A DNA stretch of 64,000 nucleotides from Mycolicibacterium flavescens (GCA_900637135.1 LR134353.1:930001-994000); one strand, 5' to 3'; positions 53,248 through 61,638 are shown, numbered from the stretch's first letter. Program-made: numbers and translations. Notes: generated by a model from the letters alone, not told the origin.

Positions 53248-53940
53248 GTGGCTGTGCGCATACTTGTCGTCGACGACGATCGCGCGGTGCGCGAGTCGTT
53301 GCGCCGTTCGCTCTCATTCAACGGATACTCAGTAGAACTGGCCGGGGACGGCGTCGAGGCGCTGGAACGAATCGCCAGCGATCGGCCCGATGCCCTGGTG
53401 CTCGATGTGATGATGCCGCGCCTGGACGGCCTCGAGGTGTGCCGTCAGCTCCGCAGCACCGGTGACGACCTGCCGATCCTCGTGCTGACGGCGCGCGATT
53501 CGGTTTCCGAACGGGTCGCGGGTCTCGACGCCGGAGCCGACGACTACCTGCCCAAGCCGTTCGCGCTCGAAGAGTTGTTGGCCCGGATGCGGGCGCTGTT
53601 GCGTCGCACCGGCCCCGACGACGGCGTGGAGTCGGCCGCGATGACCTTCTCCGATCTGACGCTCGATCCTGTCACCCGCGAGGTCACCAGGGGGCAACGC
53701 CAGATCAGCCTGACCCGCACCGAATTCGCGCTTCTCGAGATGCTGATCGCCAATCCGCGCCGGGTGCTGACGCGCAGTCGCATCCTCGAAGAGGTGTGGG
53801 GCTTCGACTTTCCGACGTCCGGTAATGCCCTCGAGGTGTACGTCGGTTACCTGCGCCGCAAAACCGAAGCCGAAGGAGAGCCGCGACTGATCCACACCGT
53901 ACGCGGAGTGGGTTATGTGCTGCGCGAAACACCTCCCTGA
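53248..53940 (+). CDS. mprA: OmpR-family response regulator MprA
   Basis: The 230-residue product has the receiver domain ([18 protein letters not shown]; phospho-acceptor Asp53 in [11 protein letters not shown]; Lys in [11 protein letters not shown]) and a C-terminal winged helix ([33 protein letters not shown]). MprA is the persistence and envelope-stress regulator that controls mprAB, pepD and sigE. GTG 53248 gives the correct N-terminus. The stop shares one base with the mprB start. Confidence 0.95.
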   Translation: MAVRILVVDDDRAVRESLRRSLSFNGYSVELAGDGVEALERIASDRPDALVLDVMMPRLDGLEVCRQLRSTGDDLPILVLTARDSVSERVAGLDAGADDYLPKPFALEELLARMRALLRRTGPDDGVESAAMTFSDLTLDPVTREVTRGQRQISLTRTEFALLEMLIANPRRVLTRSRILEEVWGFDFPTSGNALEVYVGYLRRKTEAEGEPRLIHTVRGVGYVLRETPP

Positions 53941-55409
53941 TGTCTGTTCCGAATTACGGGGCTGTGCCCCAACCCGAATCGCCTCGACCGCCGTCGAGAA
54001 CCAGTTCGGTGTCGCTGCGGTGGCGCGTGATGCTGCTGGCGATGTCGATGGTGGCGATGGTCGTCGTCCTCACCACGGTGGCGGTCTGGGCGGTGGTGTC
54101 GCGCGCGTTGTACGACGACGTCGACAACCAACTGCGCAACCGGGCGCGGTTGCTCATGGAAAGCGGCTCGCTGCAAGCCGATCCGAGTAAGGCCATCGAG
54201 GGCACCGCGTACTCGGACGTCAACGCGATGCTGGTGATCCCCGGCCGAGCGATCTTCACGGCCAACCAACAGGGGCAGACGCTGCCGCTGGGCGAGCCCG
54301 AAAAGGCCGTCCTGCGAGGGGATCTGATCATGTCGCTGCGCACCGTCGATCATCAGCGGGTGCTCGCGATGCACCTGTCCAACGACAGCTCGCTGTTGAT
54401 CTCCAAGAGCATGGTTCCCACCGCCGCGCTGCTCCGACGGTTGAGCACCGTGCTGATCATCGTCGGCGGGATCGGGGTTGCGGTTGCCGCGATCGCGGGT
54501 GGTGCCGTCGCGCGTGCGGGCCTACGTCCTGTGGCGCGGTTGACCCAGGCCGCCGAGCGCGTCGCGCGCACCGATGACCTGCGGCCTATACCGGTGTTCG
54601 GCAGCGACGAACTCGCCCGTCTCACCGAGGCGTTCAACATGATGTTGCGCGCGCTGGCGGAGTCGCGCGAACGCCAGGCCCGCCTCGTGACGGATGCCGG
54701 CCATGAGCTGCGCACCCCGCTGACGTCATTGCGCACGAACGTCGAACTGTTGATGGCGTCGATGGCACCCGGTGCGCCGCGGTTGCCGGAGGACGAGATG
54801 GCCGAACTGCGGGCCGACGTGATCGCCCAGATCGAGGAATTGTCCACACTGGTGGGTGATCTGGTGGACCTGACGCGCGACGACGCGGGTGTCACCGTGC
54901 ACGAGACCGTCGACGTCGCCGAGATCGTGGACCGGTCGCTGGAACGAGTTCGCCGCCGCCGCAACGACATCGAGTTCGAGGCGACGACCACACCATGGCT
55001 GGTTTACGGCGACTCGGCTGGCTTGGCGCGCGCCGTGCTCAACCTGCTCGACAATGCCGCGAAATGGAGCCCTCCCGGCGGCCTGGTGACGGTCCGACTG
55101 ATGCAGATCGACGCGATGAACGCCGAGTTGGTGGTCTCCGACTACGGCCCCGGCATTCCTCCCCAGGAGCGTCCGCTCGTGTTCGAGCGGTTCTACCGGT
55201 CCGCAACGGCCCGGGCGATGTCGGGCTCGGGCCTCGGATTGGCGATCGTGAAGCAGGTCGTGCTCAAACACGGCGGTTCGCTGCGAATCGAAGACACCGT
55301 TGGGGGCGGGCAACCACCCGGTACATCGATGCATGTGGTACTGCCGGGGCGGTCCGCGCATGAGCACGCCGCCGAGTGGGTCGTTCCCCGACACGCCCCT
55401 GCCGAGTAG
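53940..55409 (+). CDS. mprB: Sensor histidine kinase MprB
   Basis: This 489-residue protein has two transmembrane segments (residues about 32-54 and 169-191) around a ~115-residue extracytoplasmic sensor domain, then HAMP. It continues with HisKA, His255 in TDAGHELRTPLTSLRTN, and the ATPase domain with NLLDNAAKWSP (N-box), DYGPGIPP (G1) and GSGLGLAIVKQVV (G2). MprB senses envelope stress and phosphorylates MprA. The ATG overlaps the mprA stop by one base, giving tight coupling. Confidence 0.95.
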   Translation: MSVPNYGAVPQPESPRPPSRTSSVSLRWRVMLLAMSMVAMVVVLTTVAVWAVVSRALYDDVDNQLRNRARLLMESGSLQADPSKAIEGTAYSDVNAMLVIPGRAIFTANQQGQTLPLGEPEKAVLRGDLIMSLRTVDHQRVLAMHLSNDSSLLISKSMVPTAALLRRLSTVLIIVGGIGVAVAAIAGGAVARAGLRPVARLTQAAERVARTDDLRPIPVFGSDELARLTEAFNMMLRALAESRERQARLVTDAGHELRTPLTSLRTNVELLMASMAPGAPRLPEDEMAELRADVIAQIEELSTLVGDLVDLTRDDAGVTVHETVDVAEIVDRSLERVRRRRNDIEFEATTTPWLVYGDSAGLARAVLNLLDNAAKWSPPGGLVTVRLMQIDAMNAELVVSDYGPGIPPQERPLVFERFYRSATARAMSGSGLGLAIVKQVVLKHGGSLRIEDTVGGGQPPGTSMHVVLPGRSAHEHAAEWVVPRHAPAE

Positions 55410-55487
55410 CCCGGCGCGGGGACCAATGTCAACGATGATTGTCAGCGGCGGGAATGGGGGAGCGAGGTTTGGGTATCAACCGAACGT

Positions 55488-55506
55488 TCTCTAAGTGGAT
55501 TCTCAG
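55488..55506 (+). promoter_or_regulatory. MprA-box-like repeat upstream of pepD
   Basis: TCTCTA (55488-55493) and TCTCAG (55501-55506), each preceded by T, are spaced by 13 bp. The second hexamer is identical to those before mprA. They lie about 90 bp upstream of the pepD ATG and 80-100 bp after the mprB stop, so pepD may have its own MprA-controlled promoter. Confidence 0.45.
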
Positions 55507-55594
55507 CCCGGCGGGGCACTGTTGACCTGAGTCGAACGTTGTCCATTTGGTCGGAACACGCAAAGAACGAGGGAAAAGGAAGAGCCCGAGCGAC

Positions 55595-56965
55595 ATGACG
55601 AACCACCCGAGGTATTCGCCGCCCCCGCCGCCCGGCCGCCGGCCGATGGGCGCTGAGCATGGGACGCCCGGCTACCCTGGTGGCGCCCAGCGCCCCGGCC
55701 CGTACCAGCAGCAGCCCTACGACTGGCGCTATGCGACGCAGCATCAGGTGGCTCACCAGCATCCGACTCAGCAACAGTTCCGTGCGCCTTACGATCCCTA
55801 CCGCGGCGCGGCTCAGCCGCTGCCCGGTCAGCCGCGGCAAAAGCGTTCCCGCGCAGGGGCATTGACGGCTGGAGCGCTTGCCGTAGCGGTCGTGTCGGCC
55901 GGCATCGGCGGCGGGGTGGCGCTGCTGGCGCAGCCCGACCGGCCCTCGGCATCGTCATCGATCGACGGCGCGGCGCCCAGTGTGCCCGCTGCCAGCCTGC
56001 CGGTGGGTTCGGTGGAGCAAGTCGCGGCGAAGGTGGTTCCGAGCGTCGTCAAGCTCGAGACGGATATGGGGCGGGCATCCGAAGAGGGGTCGGGCATCAT
56101 CCTGTCCTCCGACGGATTGATCCTGACCAACAATCACGTGGTGTCGGCGGCCCAGGGCGGTCCCGGCGGCCCCAGTGGCCCCTCAGCGGGCCCGGGCGGG
56201 GCCCAGACCAAGGTGACCTTCTCGAACGGTCGCAGCGCCCCGTTCACCGTCATGGGCACCGACCCGAGTAGCGACATCGCCGTGGTGAAGGCTCAGGGCG
56301 TCTCCGACCTCACCCCCATCACCATCGGTTCGTCGGCCAACCTGCAGGTGGGTCAGGACGTGGTCGCCGTCGGTTCACCGCTCGGCCTCGAGGGCACCGT
56401 CACGACCGGGATCATCAGCGCGCTGAACCGTCCGGTCGCCGCCAGCGGCGACGCTCGGAACCAGAACACCGTCTTGGACGCGATCCAGACCGATGCCGCC
56501 ATCAACCCCGGCAACTCCGGTGGCGCGCTGGTCAATATGAACGGCGAGCTGATCGGCGTCAACTCCGCCATCGCCACACTGGGCGCCGACGCCGGGCCTC
56601 AAGCGCAGGGCGGTTCAATCGGCCTCGGCTTCGCGATCCCGGTGGACCAGGCCAAGAGGATCGCCGACGAATTGATCAAGAACGGCACCGCGGCGCACGC
56701 CTCGCTGGGCGTGCAGGTCGGTAACGACGCGTCCATCGACGGCGCTCGGATCGTCGAGGTGACCGACGGTGGCGCTGCTGCCGCGGCGGGGCTACCCAGC
56801 GGGGTCGTGGTCACCAAGGTCGACGACCGGGTGATCGGCAGCGCCGATGCGCTGGTCGCCGCCATCCGGTCCAGGGCGCCCGGGGAAAAGGTCACGCTGT
56901 CGTATCTCGACCCGTCGGGCAAGCCGAAGTCGGTCCAGGTCACGCTGGGTAAGGCGCAGCAGTGA
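55595..56965 (+). CDS. pepD: HtrA-like serine protease PepD
   Basis: The 456-residue product has a Pro/Gln-rich cytoplasmic N-terminus (RYSPPPPPGRRP), one transmembrane segment near residues 89-112, a trypsin-like domain and a PDZ domain. The catalytic triad is visible: His in LTNNHVVSA, Asp in PSSDIAVVKA, Ser in NPGNSGGALVNM. The PDZ region starts near ASLGVQVGND. It degrades or refolds envelope proteins under stress and is regulated by MprA. ATG 55595 has AAAAGGAAGAG upstream. Confidence 0.95.
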   Translation: MTNHPRYSPPPPPGRRPMGAEHGTPGYPGGAQRPGPYQQQPYDWRYATQHQVAHQHPTQQQFRAPYDPYRGAAQPLPGQPRQKRSRAGALTAGALAVAVVSAGIGGGVALLAQPDRPSASSSIDGAAPSVPAASLPVGSVEQVAAKVVPSVVKLETDMGRASEEGSGIILSSDGLILTNNHVVSAAQGGPGGPSGPSAGPGGAQTKVTFSNGRSAPFTVMGTDPSSDIAVVKAQGVSDLTPITIGSSANLQVGQDVVAVGSPLGLEGTVTTGIISALNRPVAASGDARNQNTVLDAIQTDAAINPGNSGGALVNMNGELIGVNSAIATLGADAGPQAQGGSIGLGFAIPVDQAKRIADELIKNGTAAHASLGVQVGNDASIDGARIVEVTDGGAAAAAGLPSGVVVTKVDDRVIGSADALVAAIRSRAPGEKVTLSYLDPSGKPKSVQVTLGKAQQ

Positions 56966-57534
56966 TGACGCCGACCGACGTGAGCACCCTGAGAGTGGCC
57001 GCGCCGCTGTCACGGGCCGCATATACGGTTGCAGTCATGGAGCAGCCAGGGGAGTTGGTGGGCCGAGCACTGGTCGTCGTGGTCGACGACCGCACCGCAC
57101 ACGGCGACGAGGAGGACCACAGCGGTCCGCTGGTCACCGAACTGCTCACGGAGGCCGGATTCGTCGTCGACGGGGTCGTCGTCGTGTCGTCCGACGAGGT
57201 CGAGATTCGCAACGCTCTCAACACCGCGGTCATCGGCGGGGTGGACCTCGTGGTGTCGGTCGGCGGAACGGGTGTCACCCCCCGCGACGTGACGCCAGAA
57301 GCCACCCGCGACATTCTCGATCGTGAACTCCTCGGCATCTCGGAGGCCTTGCGCGCCTCGGGGTTGTCCGCGGGGATGGTCGATGCGGGTGTTTCCCGTG
57401 GCCTCGCCGGAATCTCGGGTAGCACGCTCGTCGTCAACCTTGCCGGCTCCCGCGCGGCGGTCCGCGACGGCATGGCGACCCTCAATCCGCTCGCGGTACA
57501 GATCATCGGCCAGCTGTCGAGCCTCGACATCTGA
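56965..57534 (+). CDS. moaB2: MogA/MoaB-type molybdopterin-binding protein
   Basis: This 189-residue protein has the MPT-binding fold: RALVVVVDDRTAHGDEED, GPLVTELLTEAGFVV, and the signature VSVGGTGVTPRDVTPEA, which in the MogA/MoaB family holds the molybdopterin phosphate. It adenylylates molybdopterin or acts alike in cofactor synthesis. The start codon region reads GTGATGATG across the pepD stop; ATG 56965 or GTG 56962 are possible. It corresponds to Rv0984. Confidence 0.9.
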   Translation: MTPTDVSTLRVAAPLSRAAYTVAVMEQPGELVGRALVVVVDDRTAHGDEEDHSGPLVTELLTEAGFVVDGVVVVSSDEVEIRNALNTAVIGGVDLVVSVGGTGVTPRDVTPEATRDILDRELLGISEALRASGLSAGMVDAGVSRGLAGISGSTLVVNLAGSRAAVRDGMATLNPLAVQIIGQLSSLDI

Positions 57535-57556
57535 CCATGAGCGGAAAGCGCGGAAA

Positions 57557-57572
57557 TGTGATCTTAGTCACA
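57557..57572. promoter_or_regulatory. CRP-type binding site after moaB2
   Basis: TGTGATCTTAGTCACA has the complete TGTGA-6 nt-TCACA consensus of CRP. It ends 13 bp before the GTG of a small gene (57586) and lies about 530 bp upstream of the first msp gene. A near-identical site occurs upstream of the second msp gene. Confidence 0.7.
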
Positions 57573-57585
57573 ATTGGACGTCATC

Positions 57586-57744
57586 GTGGGTGACCGGTCG
57601 AGGCCTGGTCGCGATCTAATCGACAACGTTTTCGGCGAGGTCATCCCAGGAATATCCGCCGCTGAGCGCGACGCCTCGACTCCCGACGACGACGCCGAGC
57701 GCGAGCGTTGGATGCGGGAAAATCGTCCGCCGCATCACAATTGA
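57586..57744 (+). CDS. Small conserved-looking acidic protein (52 aa)
   Basis: The frame from GTG 57586 encodes 52 residues. It begins GDRSRPGRDLIDNVFGEVIP and ends DDAERERWMRENRPPHHN. The composition (acidic middle, ERW-RPPHH tail) is like small hypothetical proteins frequent in actinobacteria. Codon use fits the genome. No ribosome site is present and an in-frame TTG at 57574 could also start it. No function is known. Confidence 0.5.
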   Translation: MGDRSRPGRDLIDNVFGEVIPGISAAERDASTPDDDAERERWMRENRPPHHN

Positions 57745-57919
57745 CTCATCGAGCCACCAGTCGACGCCGCTCCCGTAGCGCGGCGGCCGCTTGCTGCGGT
57801 GAACCCGACCGACCGGTTCACGTTACGTCCAGGTTACGGCCCGAGCGCGGGAACGCGAGGTGTCCGCGCGGCGAACCGGCAGCCCCGGTAACGTCCCTCG
57901 CTCGTGTGGCGATCTCCCG

Positions 57920-57948
57920 TTGCCGGGTTTGTGCCCGACCGTTATGTT
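57920..57948 (+). promoter_or_regulatory. Promoter of the first msp porin gene
   Basis: TTGCCG (57920-57925), a 17-bp spacer, and TATGTT (57943-57948) lie about 156 bp upstream of the ATG. The 20-bp stretch CCGTTATGTTCCTCGTGTCA (57939-57958) is fully identical upstream of the second msp gene. A transcript would have a leader of about 150 nt. Confidence 0.65.
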
Positions 57949-58103
57949 CCTCGTGTCACAAACGATGAACAGCACGTAACAGCGACAGTGAGATCTCTCA
58001 TCGAGTCGCGGGGGTCTCGGACCTCTGGGACTAGAGGTGGGCCAGGCACCAACTGCAGAGCACGGTGAGCCGGGGGCTGACCGTCGACACAGCTAGGGAG
58101 AAC

Positions 58104-58748
58104 ATGAAGGTTTTCGGTCGGGTGCTGATGGCGCTGGTTTTGGCGATAGCCGGAGCCCTCGCGTCGTTGTTCGTGAGTTCGGGCACCTCTCACGCGGGGC
58201 TGGACAATGAGTTGAGTCTGGTCGACGGCAAGGACCGGACGCTGACGATTCAGCAGTGGGACACGTTCCTCAATGGGGTGTTTCCTCTTGACCGCAACCG
58301 GCTGACCCGTGAGTGGTTCCACAGTGGCCGCGCGAAGTACATCGTGGCCGGCCCGGGTGCCGACGAGTTCGAGGGAACCCTGGAGCTGGGCTACCAGATC
58401 GGCTTCCCCTGGTCGCTGGGCGTGGGCATCAACTTCAGCTACACCACCCCCAACGTTCTGCTCGACCAGGCGCCGCCGAACCTCGACCCAAGCGCGGGCT
58501 TCTTGACCACCCCGAACCTGTTCCCCGGGGCGTCGATCAGTGCTGATCTCGGTAATGGTCCGGGTATTCAGGAGGTCGCGACCTTCTCGGTGGACGTGGC
58601 CGGCGCCGAAGGTGGTGTGGCGGTGTCCAACGCGCACGGCACGGTCACCGGCGCTGCCGGTGGTGTGTTGTTGCGCCCGTTCGCGCGGCTGATCTCCTCG
58701 GCCGGTGACAGCGTCACCACCTACGGCGAACCGTGGAACATGAACTGA
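58104..58748 (+). CDS. MspA-family outer-membrane porin, copy 1
   Basis: This 214-residue precursor has a 31-residue signal peptide ending SHA. The 183-residue mature part starts GLDNELSLVDGKDRTLT and closely follows MspA of M. smegmatis: FPLDRNRLTREWFHSGRA, GYQIGFPWSLGVGINFSYTT, then the SDLGNGPG-type rim segment and a C-terminal TYGEPWNMN. In MspA the pore constriction is made by Asp90, Asp91 and Asp93; here that loop reads LLDQAPPNLDPSAG, so only the first Asp is kept and the loop is one residue shorter. MspA proteins form octameric channels for small hydrophilic nutrients. ATG 58104 is preceded by AGGGAG. Confidence 0.95.
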   Translation: MKVFGRVLMALVLAIAGALASLFVSSGTSHAGLDNELSLVDGKDRTLTIQQWDTFLNGVFPLDRNRLTREWFHSGRAKYIVAGPGADEFEGTLELGYQIGFPWSLGVGINFSYTTPNVLLDQAPPNLDPSAGFLTTPNLFPGASISADLGNGPGIQEVATFSVDVAGAEGGVAVSNAHGTVTGAAGGVLLRPFARLISSAGDSVTTYGEPWNMN

Positions 58749-58771
58749 CAAACGCTCTCCCGAGCAACAGA

Positions 58772-58799
58772 ACAGCCCCCGGAACCCTCCGGGGGCTGT
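58772..58799 (+). terminator. Intrinsic terminator of msp copy 1
   Basis: Perfect 12-bp arms ACAGCCCCCGGA and TCCGGGGGCTGT around a 4-nt loop ACCC are followed by CTTGTTT. The same hairpin, with small changes, follows the second msp gene. Confidence 0.92.
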
Positions 58800-58862
58800 C
58801 TTGTTTCTGACCGCAGGTGGAACCGGACATTGCCATTAGGTAAACAGCAAAAGCACTTTGCT

Positions 58863-58878
58863 AGTGATCTTGATCACT
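58863..58878. promoter_or_regulatory. CRP-type site upstream of msp copy 2
   Basis: AGTGATCTTGATCACT has a perfect GTGA-6 nt-TCAC core, sharing GTGATCTT with the site at 57557-57572. It lies about 230 bp upstream of the promoter of msp copy 2. Between it and that promoter (58880-59090) I see no gene; a small ACAG-AAA-CTGT repeat is near 58910-58920. Confidence 0.6.
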
Positions 58879-59090
58879 GCGCGTTACAGCACAGAAACTG
58901 TGACCGCGCCGTGCGTAGCGGTCCGATGTGCCGCAGCACACGGCGCGACGATCGGCGCAGCCGAAACAGCGAGCTTGAAGTCCCGCGATACCCGCGGGAT
59001 GGGTGCGGAATCCGGTCGTGGCAAGCCTTATTCGCGGCATGAACCAAATTGGGCCGCGCTTGGGCGGTGCCGATAACCCGCGCGCTCGCG

Positions 59091-59119
59091 TTGCCGGTTT
59101 CCGTCAGCGCCGTTATGTT
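59091..59119 (+). promoter_or_regulatory. Promoter of the second msp porin gene
   Basis: TTGCCG (59091-59096), a 17-bp spacer, and TATGTT (59114-59119) repeat the promoter of copy 1 with the same spacing. The identical 20-bp box lies at 59110-59129, 143 bp before the ATG. Confidence 0.65.
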
Positions 59120-59272
59120 CCTCGTGTCAACGGATGGGCAAAGCGTAAGAGCAGCATATGAGGTCTCTCATTTGCTCAAACGCCACTCATGCGTCGTGCG
59201 GCGCTAGCGCCAGCTACGGCTGACACCAGTTGCGGGTCCACAGGGGGTCCGCATCGACTAGCTAGGGAGAAC

Positions 59273-59917
59273 ATGAAGGTATTCAGTCGGGTGCTGATGG
59301 CGCTGGTTTTGGCGATAGCCGGAGCCCTCGCGTCGTTGTTCGTGAGTTCGGGCACCTCTCACGCAGGGTTGGACAATGAGTTGAGTCTGGTCGACGGCAA
59401 GGACCGGACGCTGACGATTCAGCAGTGGGACACGTTCCTCAATGGTGTGTTTCCTCTTGACCGCAACCGGCTGACTCGTGAGTGGTTCCACAGTGGCCGC
59501 GCGAAGTACATCGTGGCCGGCCCGGGTGCCGACGAGTTCGAGGGAACCCTGGAGCTGGGCTATCAGATCGGCTTCCCCTGGTCGCTGGGCGTGGGCATCA
59601 ACTTCAGCTACACGACCCCGAACATCCTGCTCGATCAGGCGCCGCCGAACCTCGACCCGAGCGCGGGCTTCTTGACCACCCCTAACCTGTTCCCGGGTGT
59701 GTCGATCAGCGCCGATCTCGGTAACGGCCCGGGCATCCAGGAGGTCGCGACCTTTTCGGTGGACGTGGCCGGCGCCAACGGCGGTGTGGCGGTGTCCAAT
59801 GCGCACGGCACGGTCACCGGCGCTGCCGGTGGTGTGTTGTTGCGCCCGTTCGCGCGCCTGATCTCGTCGGCCGGTGACAGCGTCACCACCTACGGCGAGC
59901 CGTGGAACATGAACTGA
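59273..59917 (+). CDS. MspA-family outer-membrane porin, copy 2
   Basis: This 214-residue precursor is almost identical to copy 1. The signal peptide differs by one residue (Ser5 for Gly5) and the mature protein by three: Val87 to Ile, an Ala to Val in FPGVSIS, and Glu to Asn in AGANGG. The constriction loop LLDQAPPNLDPSAG is the same in both. The upstream AGCTAGGGAGAACATGAAGG is also identical. It is the second gene of a tandem pair but is preceded by the copy 1 terminator and its own promoter, so the copies are independently transcribed. It ends 60 bp before the convergent mscL. Confidence 0.95.
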   Translation: MKVFSRVLMALVLAIAGALASLFVSSGTSHAGLDNELSLVDGKDRTLTIQQWDTFLNGVFPLDRNRLTREWFHSGRAKYIVAGPGADEFEGTLELGYQIGFPWSLGVGINFSYTTPNILLDQAPPNLDPSAGFLTTPNLFPGVSISADLGNGPGIQEVATFSVDVAGANGGVAVSNAHGTVTGAAGGVLLRPFARLISSAGDSVTTYGEPWNMN

Positions 59918-59937
59918 CAGACGCTCTCCCGAGCAAC

Positions 59938-59969
59938 GAACAGCCCCCGGAACTCTCCGGGGGCTGTTC
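59938..59969. terminator. Terminator of msp copy 2 (convergent with mscL)
   Basis: Perfect 14-bp arms GAACAGCCCCCGGA and TCCGGGGGCTGTTC with a 4-nt loop lie between the convergent msp and mscL genes. They may serve both. Confidence 0.9.
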
Positions 59970-59977
59970 CGTTGCGA

Positions 59978-60436
59978 TCAGGTTTTGTCGGCGCTCGTGG
60001 TTTTCGCGGTGTCGGGGTCGGGACCGGTGCCGGGGGCTGCGCTGTGTGCGCCCGAGGATCCGTTGGTCTCGGCGAGGATGTTGCGGATCTCGGTGAGCAG
60101 TGTCAGCTCGGTGTCCTGGGCCTGCTCGACTTCACCCTTTTTGCGCAGCCGGTTGTAGGGCAGCACGACGAGGAAGTAGACGACCGCCGCAACCAGGATG
60201 AAGTTGATCACTGCGGACAGCAGAACATTCAGGTCTATCGTCTGGCCCCCGCCGATGCCGATGCGCAGAATGCCGTAGTCGGATTCACCGCCCGCGCCGA
60301 TGCGGCTGATCAGCGGCTCGATGATGCTGTCGGTGAACCTGGTGACCAGTCCGGTGAACGCCGTACCGATGACCACCGCGACCGAGAGGTCGACGATGTT
60401 GCCTCTGGCGAGGAAATCTTTGAAGCCCTTCAACAT
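59978..60436 (-). CDS. mscL: Large-conductance mechanosensitive channel
   Basis: The 152-residue product has the MscL pattern: [20 protein letters not shown], first transmembrane helix [11 protein letters not shown], a loop with [10 protein letters not shown] leading to the second helix, and a C-terminal helix [19 protein letters not shown]. It opens under membrane tension to relieve osmotic downshock. ATG 60436 (not the longer frame) is supported by GGGAGGAT about 8 bases upstream and by homologues. Confidence 0.93.
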   Translation of the reverse strand: MLKGFKDFLARGNIVDLSVAVVIGTAFTGLVTRFTDSIIEPLISRIGAGGESDYGILRIGIGGGQTIDLNVLLSAVINFILVAAVVYFLVVLPYNRLRKKGEVEQAQDTELTLLTEIRNILAETNGSSGAHSAAPGTGPDPDTAKTTSADKT

Positions 60437-60537
60437 GTGTCTAGATCCTCCCTGCCTGGTATGTGGTCGACAGCTACGCACGTTAGCCGCGTTGCCACCG
60501 GACAGGGCAGGAATACCCGGCGTGGAGTGGCCCGCCC

Positions 60538-61188
60538 TCAGTGCAGCGTGAGCGTCACCGTCTCCACCAGCGTCGCGGCGGCCAACTCGTTGGCGGCGTG
60601 GGCGGGCAGCGCCACCAGAACCACGCGATCAGTCCCCGCGCCGGTCCCCGTGGGCTTTTCAGACACCAACACGACGATCGCATCGCTGGCCACCACCCGC
60701 GGCCGGGTGTCGGAATCGCCACCGGCGGCCAGCACGTCGACCACATCGCCCGGGCGGATCAGATCGAGCACCGCGGTCTCGTCAAGCGACAGCGGCACGA
60801 TGCGCGCAGTCGGGCCCGCCGCCGCTTCGGCGAGCCGGGGCGTCAGCAGGCGGACATCGGTGAGCGCCTCGCCGCGGCGGACGGGGCCGGCCAGTGTGGC
60901 GCCCACGACCGCGGCGGCATCAGTCTGAACACCATCGGGAACCGTTGCTGCGTCGAGCTTTTCGCGCCGAACGTCGTCGGCGGTCAGCTCGCTTCCCGGG
61001 CTCAGGTCGCGCGCGGCGACGACGGCGTCGACGTGCTGGTCATCGGGGTCGGGACGCACCGCGGCGACGGCGGCGAGCACCACAAGAGCGCCCGCGGCGA
61101 TGCGGCGGGCAAGCACCGTGCGCGTCCAATCGGGCCGCACGATCTCGGTGATCCGATGCAGCGGCGACAGATTGAGTGAGTCCCCCAT
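60538..61188 (-). CDS. SAF-domain (CpaB/RcpC-like) protein, Rv0990c-like
   Basis: This 216-residue protein has an N-terminal amphipathic/basic part, a membrane segment ([16 protein letters not shown] near residues 31-46), a SAF domain ([20 protein letters not shown]) and a second RcpC-like domain ([23 protein letters not shown]). Such proteins resemble Flp pilus assembly CpaB, but no pilus genes are near. In M. tuberculosis Rv0990c is heat-inducible together with its neighbour. It is 69 bp downstream of the zinc-ribbon gene, so probably in the same CIRCE-controlled unit. Confidence 0.78.
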   Translation of the reverse strand: MGDSLNLSPLHRITEIVRPDWTRTVLARRIAAGALVVLAAVAAVRPDPDDQHVDAVVAARDLSPGSELTADDVRREKLDAATVPDGVQTDAAAVVGATLAGPVRRGEALTDVRLLTPRLAEAAAGPTARIVPLSLDETAVLDLIRPGDVVDVLAAGGDSDTRPRVVASDAIVVLVSEKPTGTGAGTDRVVLVALPAHAANELAAATLVETVTLTLH

Positions 61189-61257
61189 GCGGCCAAGTTA
61201 GGCAGCGCATCGGGAGGGTGGGCGAGGTACTCGCCGTCCTGTGGATAACTTCGAGCG

Positions 61258-61611
61258 TCAGCTCGATGCGGCGGCCGCTGCCGGAGAGCCCGACGAGCTC
61301 GAGGAAGTGCTAGAGGTGCTCGAACTTGCCGAGTCTGACGTTTTCTTCTCTGTCGACGAAGTCTTCTCCGACGAGGAACTCGACTCCGAGGAGCTGGACC
61401 CGTTGCTGGAGCCGTTTGACGAGCTCTTGGCGGATTCACGGCTGTCGGTGCGGTAGAAGCCGCTGCCCTTGAACACCACGCCCACGTTCCCGAACAGCTT
61501 GCGCAGCCGGCCGTTGCACTTTTTGCACGTGGTCAGCGAGGCGTCGCTGAACGCCTGGACTGCGTCGAACTTGTCGCCGCACTCGGTGCACGCATAGGAA
61601 TACGTAGGCAC
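61258..61611 (-). CDS. ruc: FmdB-type zinc-ribbon protein, redox-regulated chaperone (Rv0991c/Ruc-like)
   Basis: This 117-residue protein has an N-terminal zinc ribbon with Cys8-x2-Cys11 and Cys29-x2-Cys32, then VVFKGSGFYRTD, and a long Ser/Gly/Ala-rich disordered tail from about residue 60. Rv0991c was described as a redox-regulated chaperone that needs oxidation of these Cys to act; the domain plan here is the same. GTG 61611 has GGGAGG upstream. A CIRCE operator lies 27 bp upstream of the start, so it should be repressed by HrcA and induced by heat. Confidence 0.85.
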   Translation of the reverse strand: MPTYSYACTECGDKFDAVQAFSDASLTTCKKCNGRLRKLFGNVGVVFKGSGFYRTDSRESAKSSSNGSSNGSSSSESSSSSEKTSSTEKKTSDSASSSTSSTSSSSSGSPAAAAASS

Positions 61612-61638
61612 GGGACCCCTCCCTGGTGGTCAGATCTG

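Noticed and set aside
58880..59090. Small open frames between the two msp genes
   Set aside because: Frames of 70-72 codons exist around 58830-59076, but they have no ribosome site, an odd composition, and no counterpart upstream of msp copy 1.
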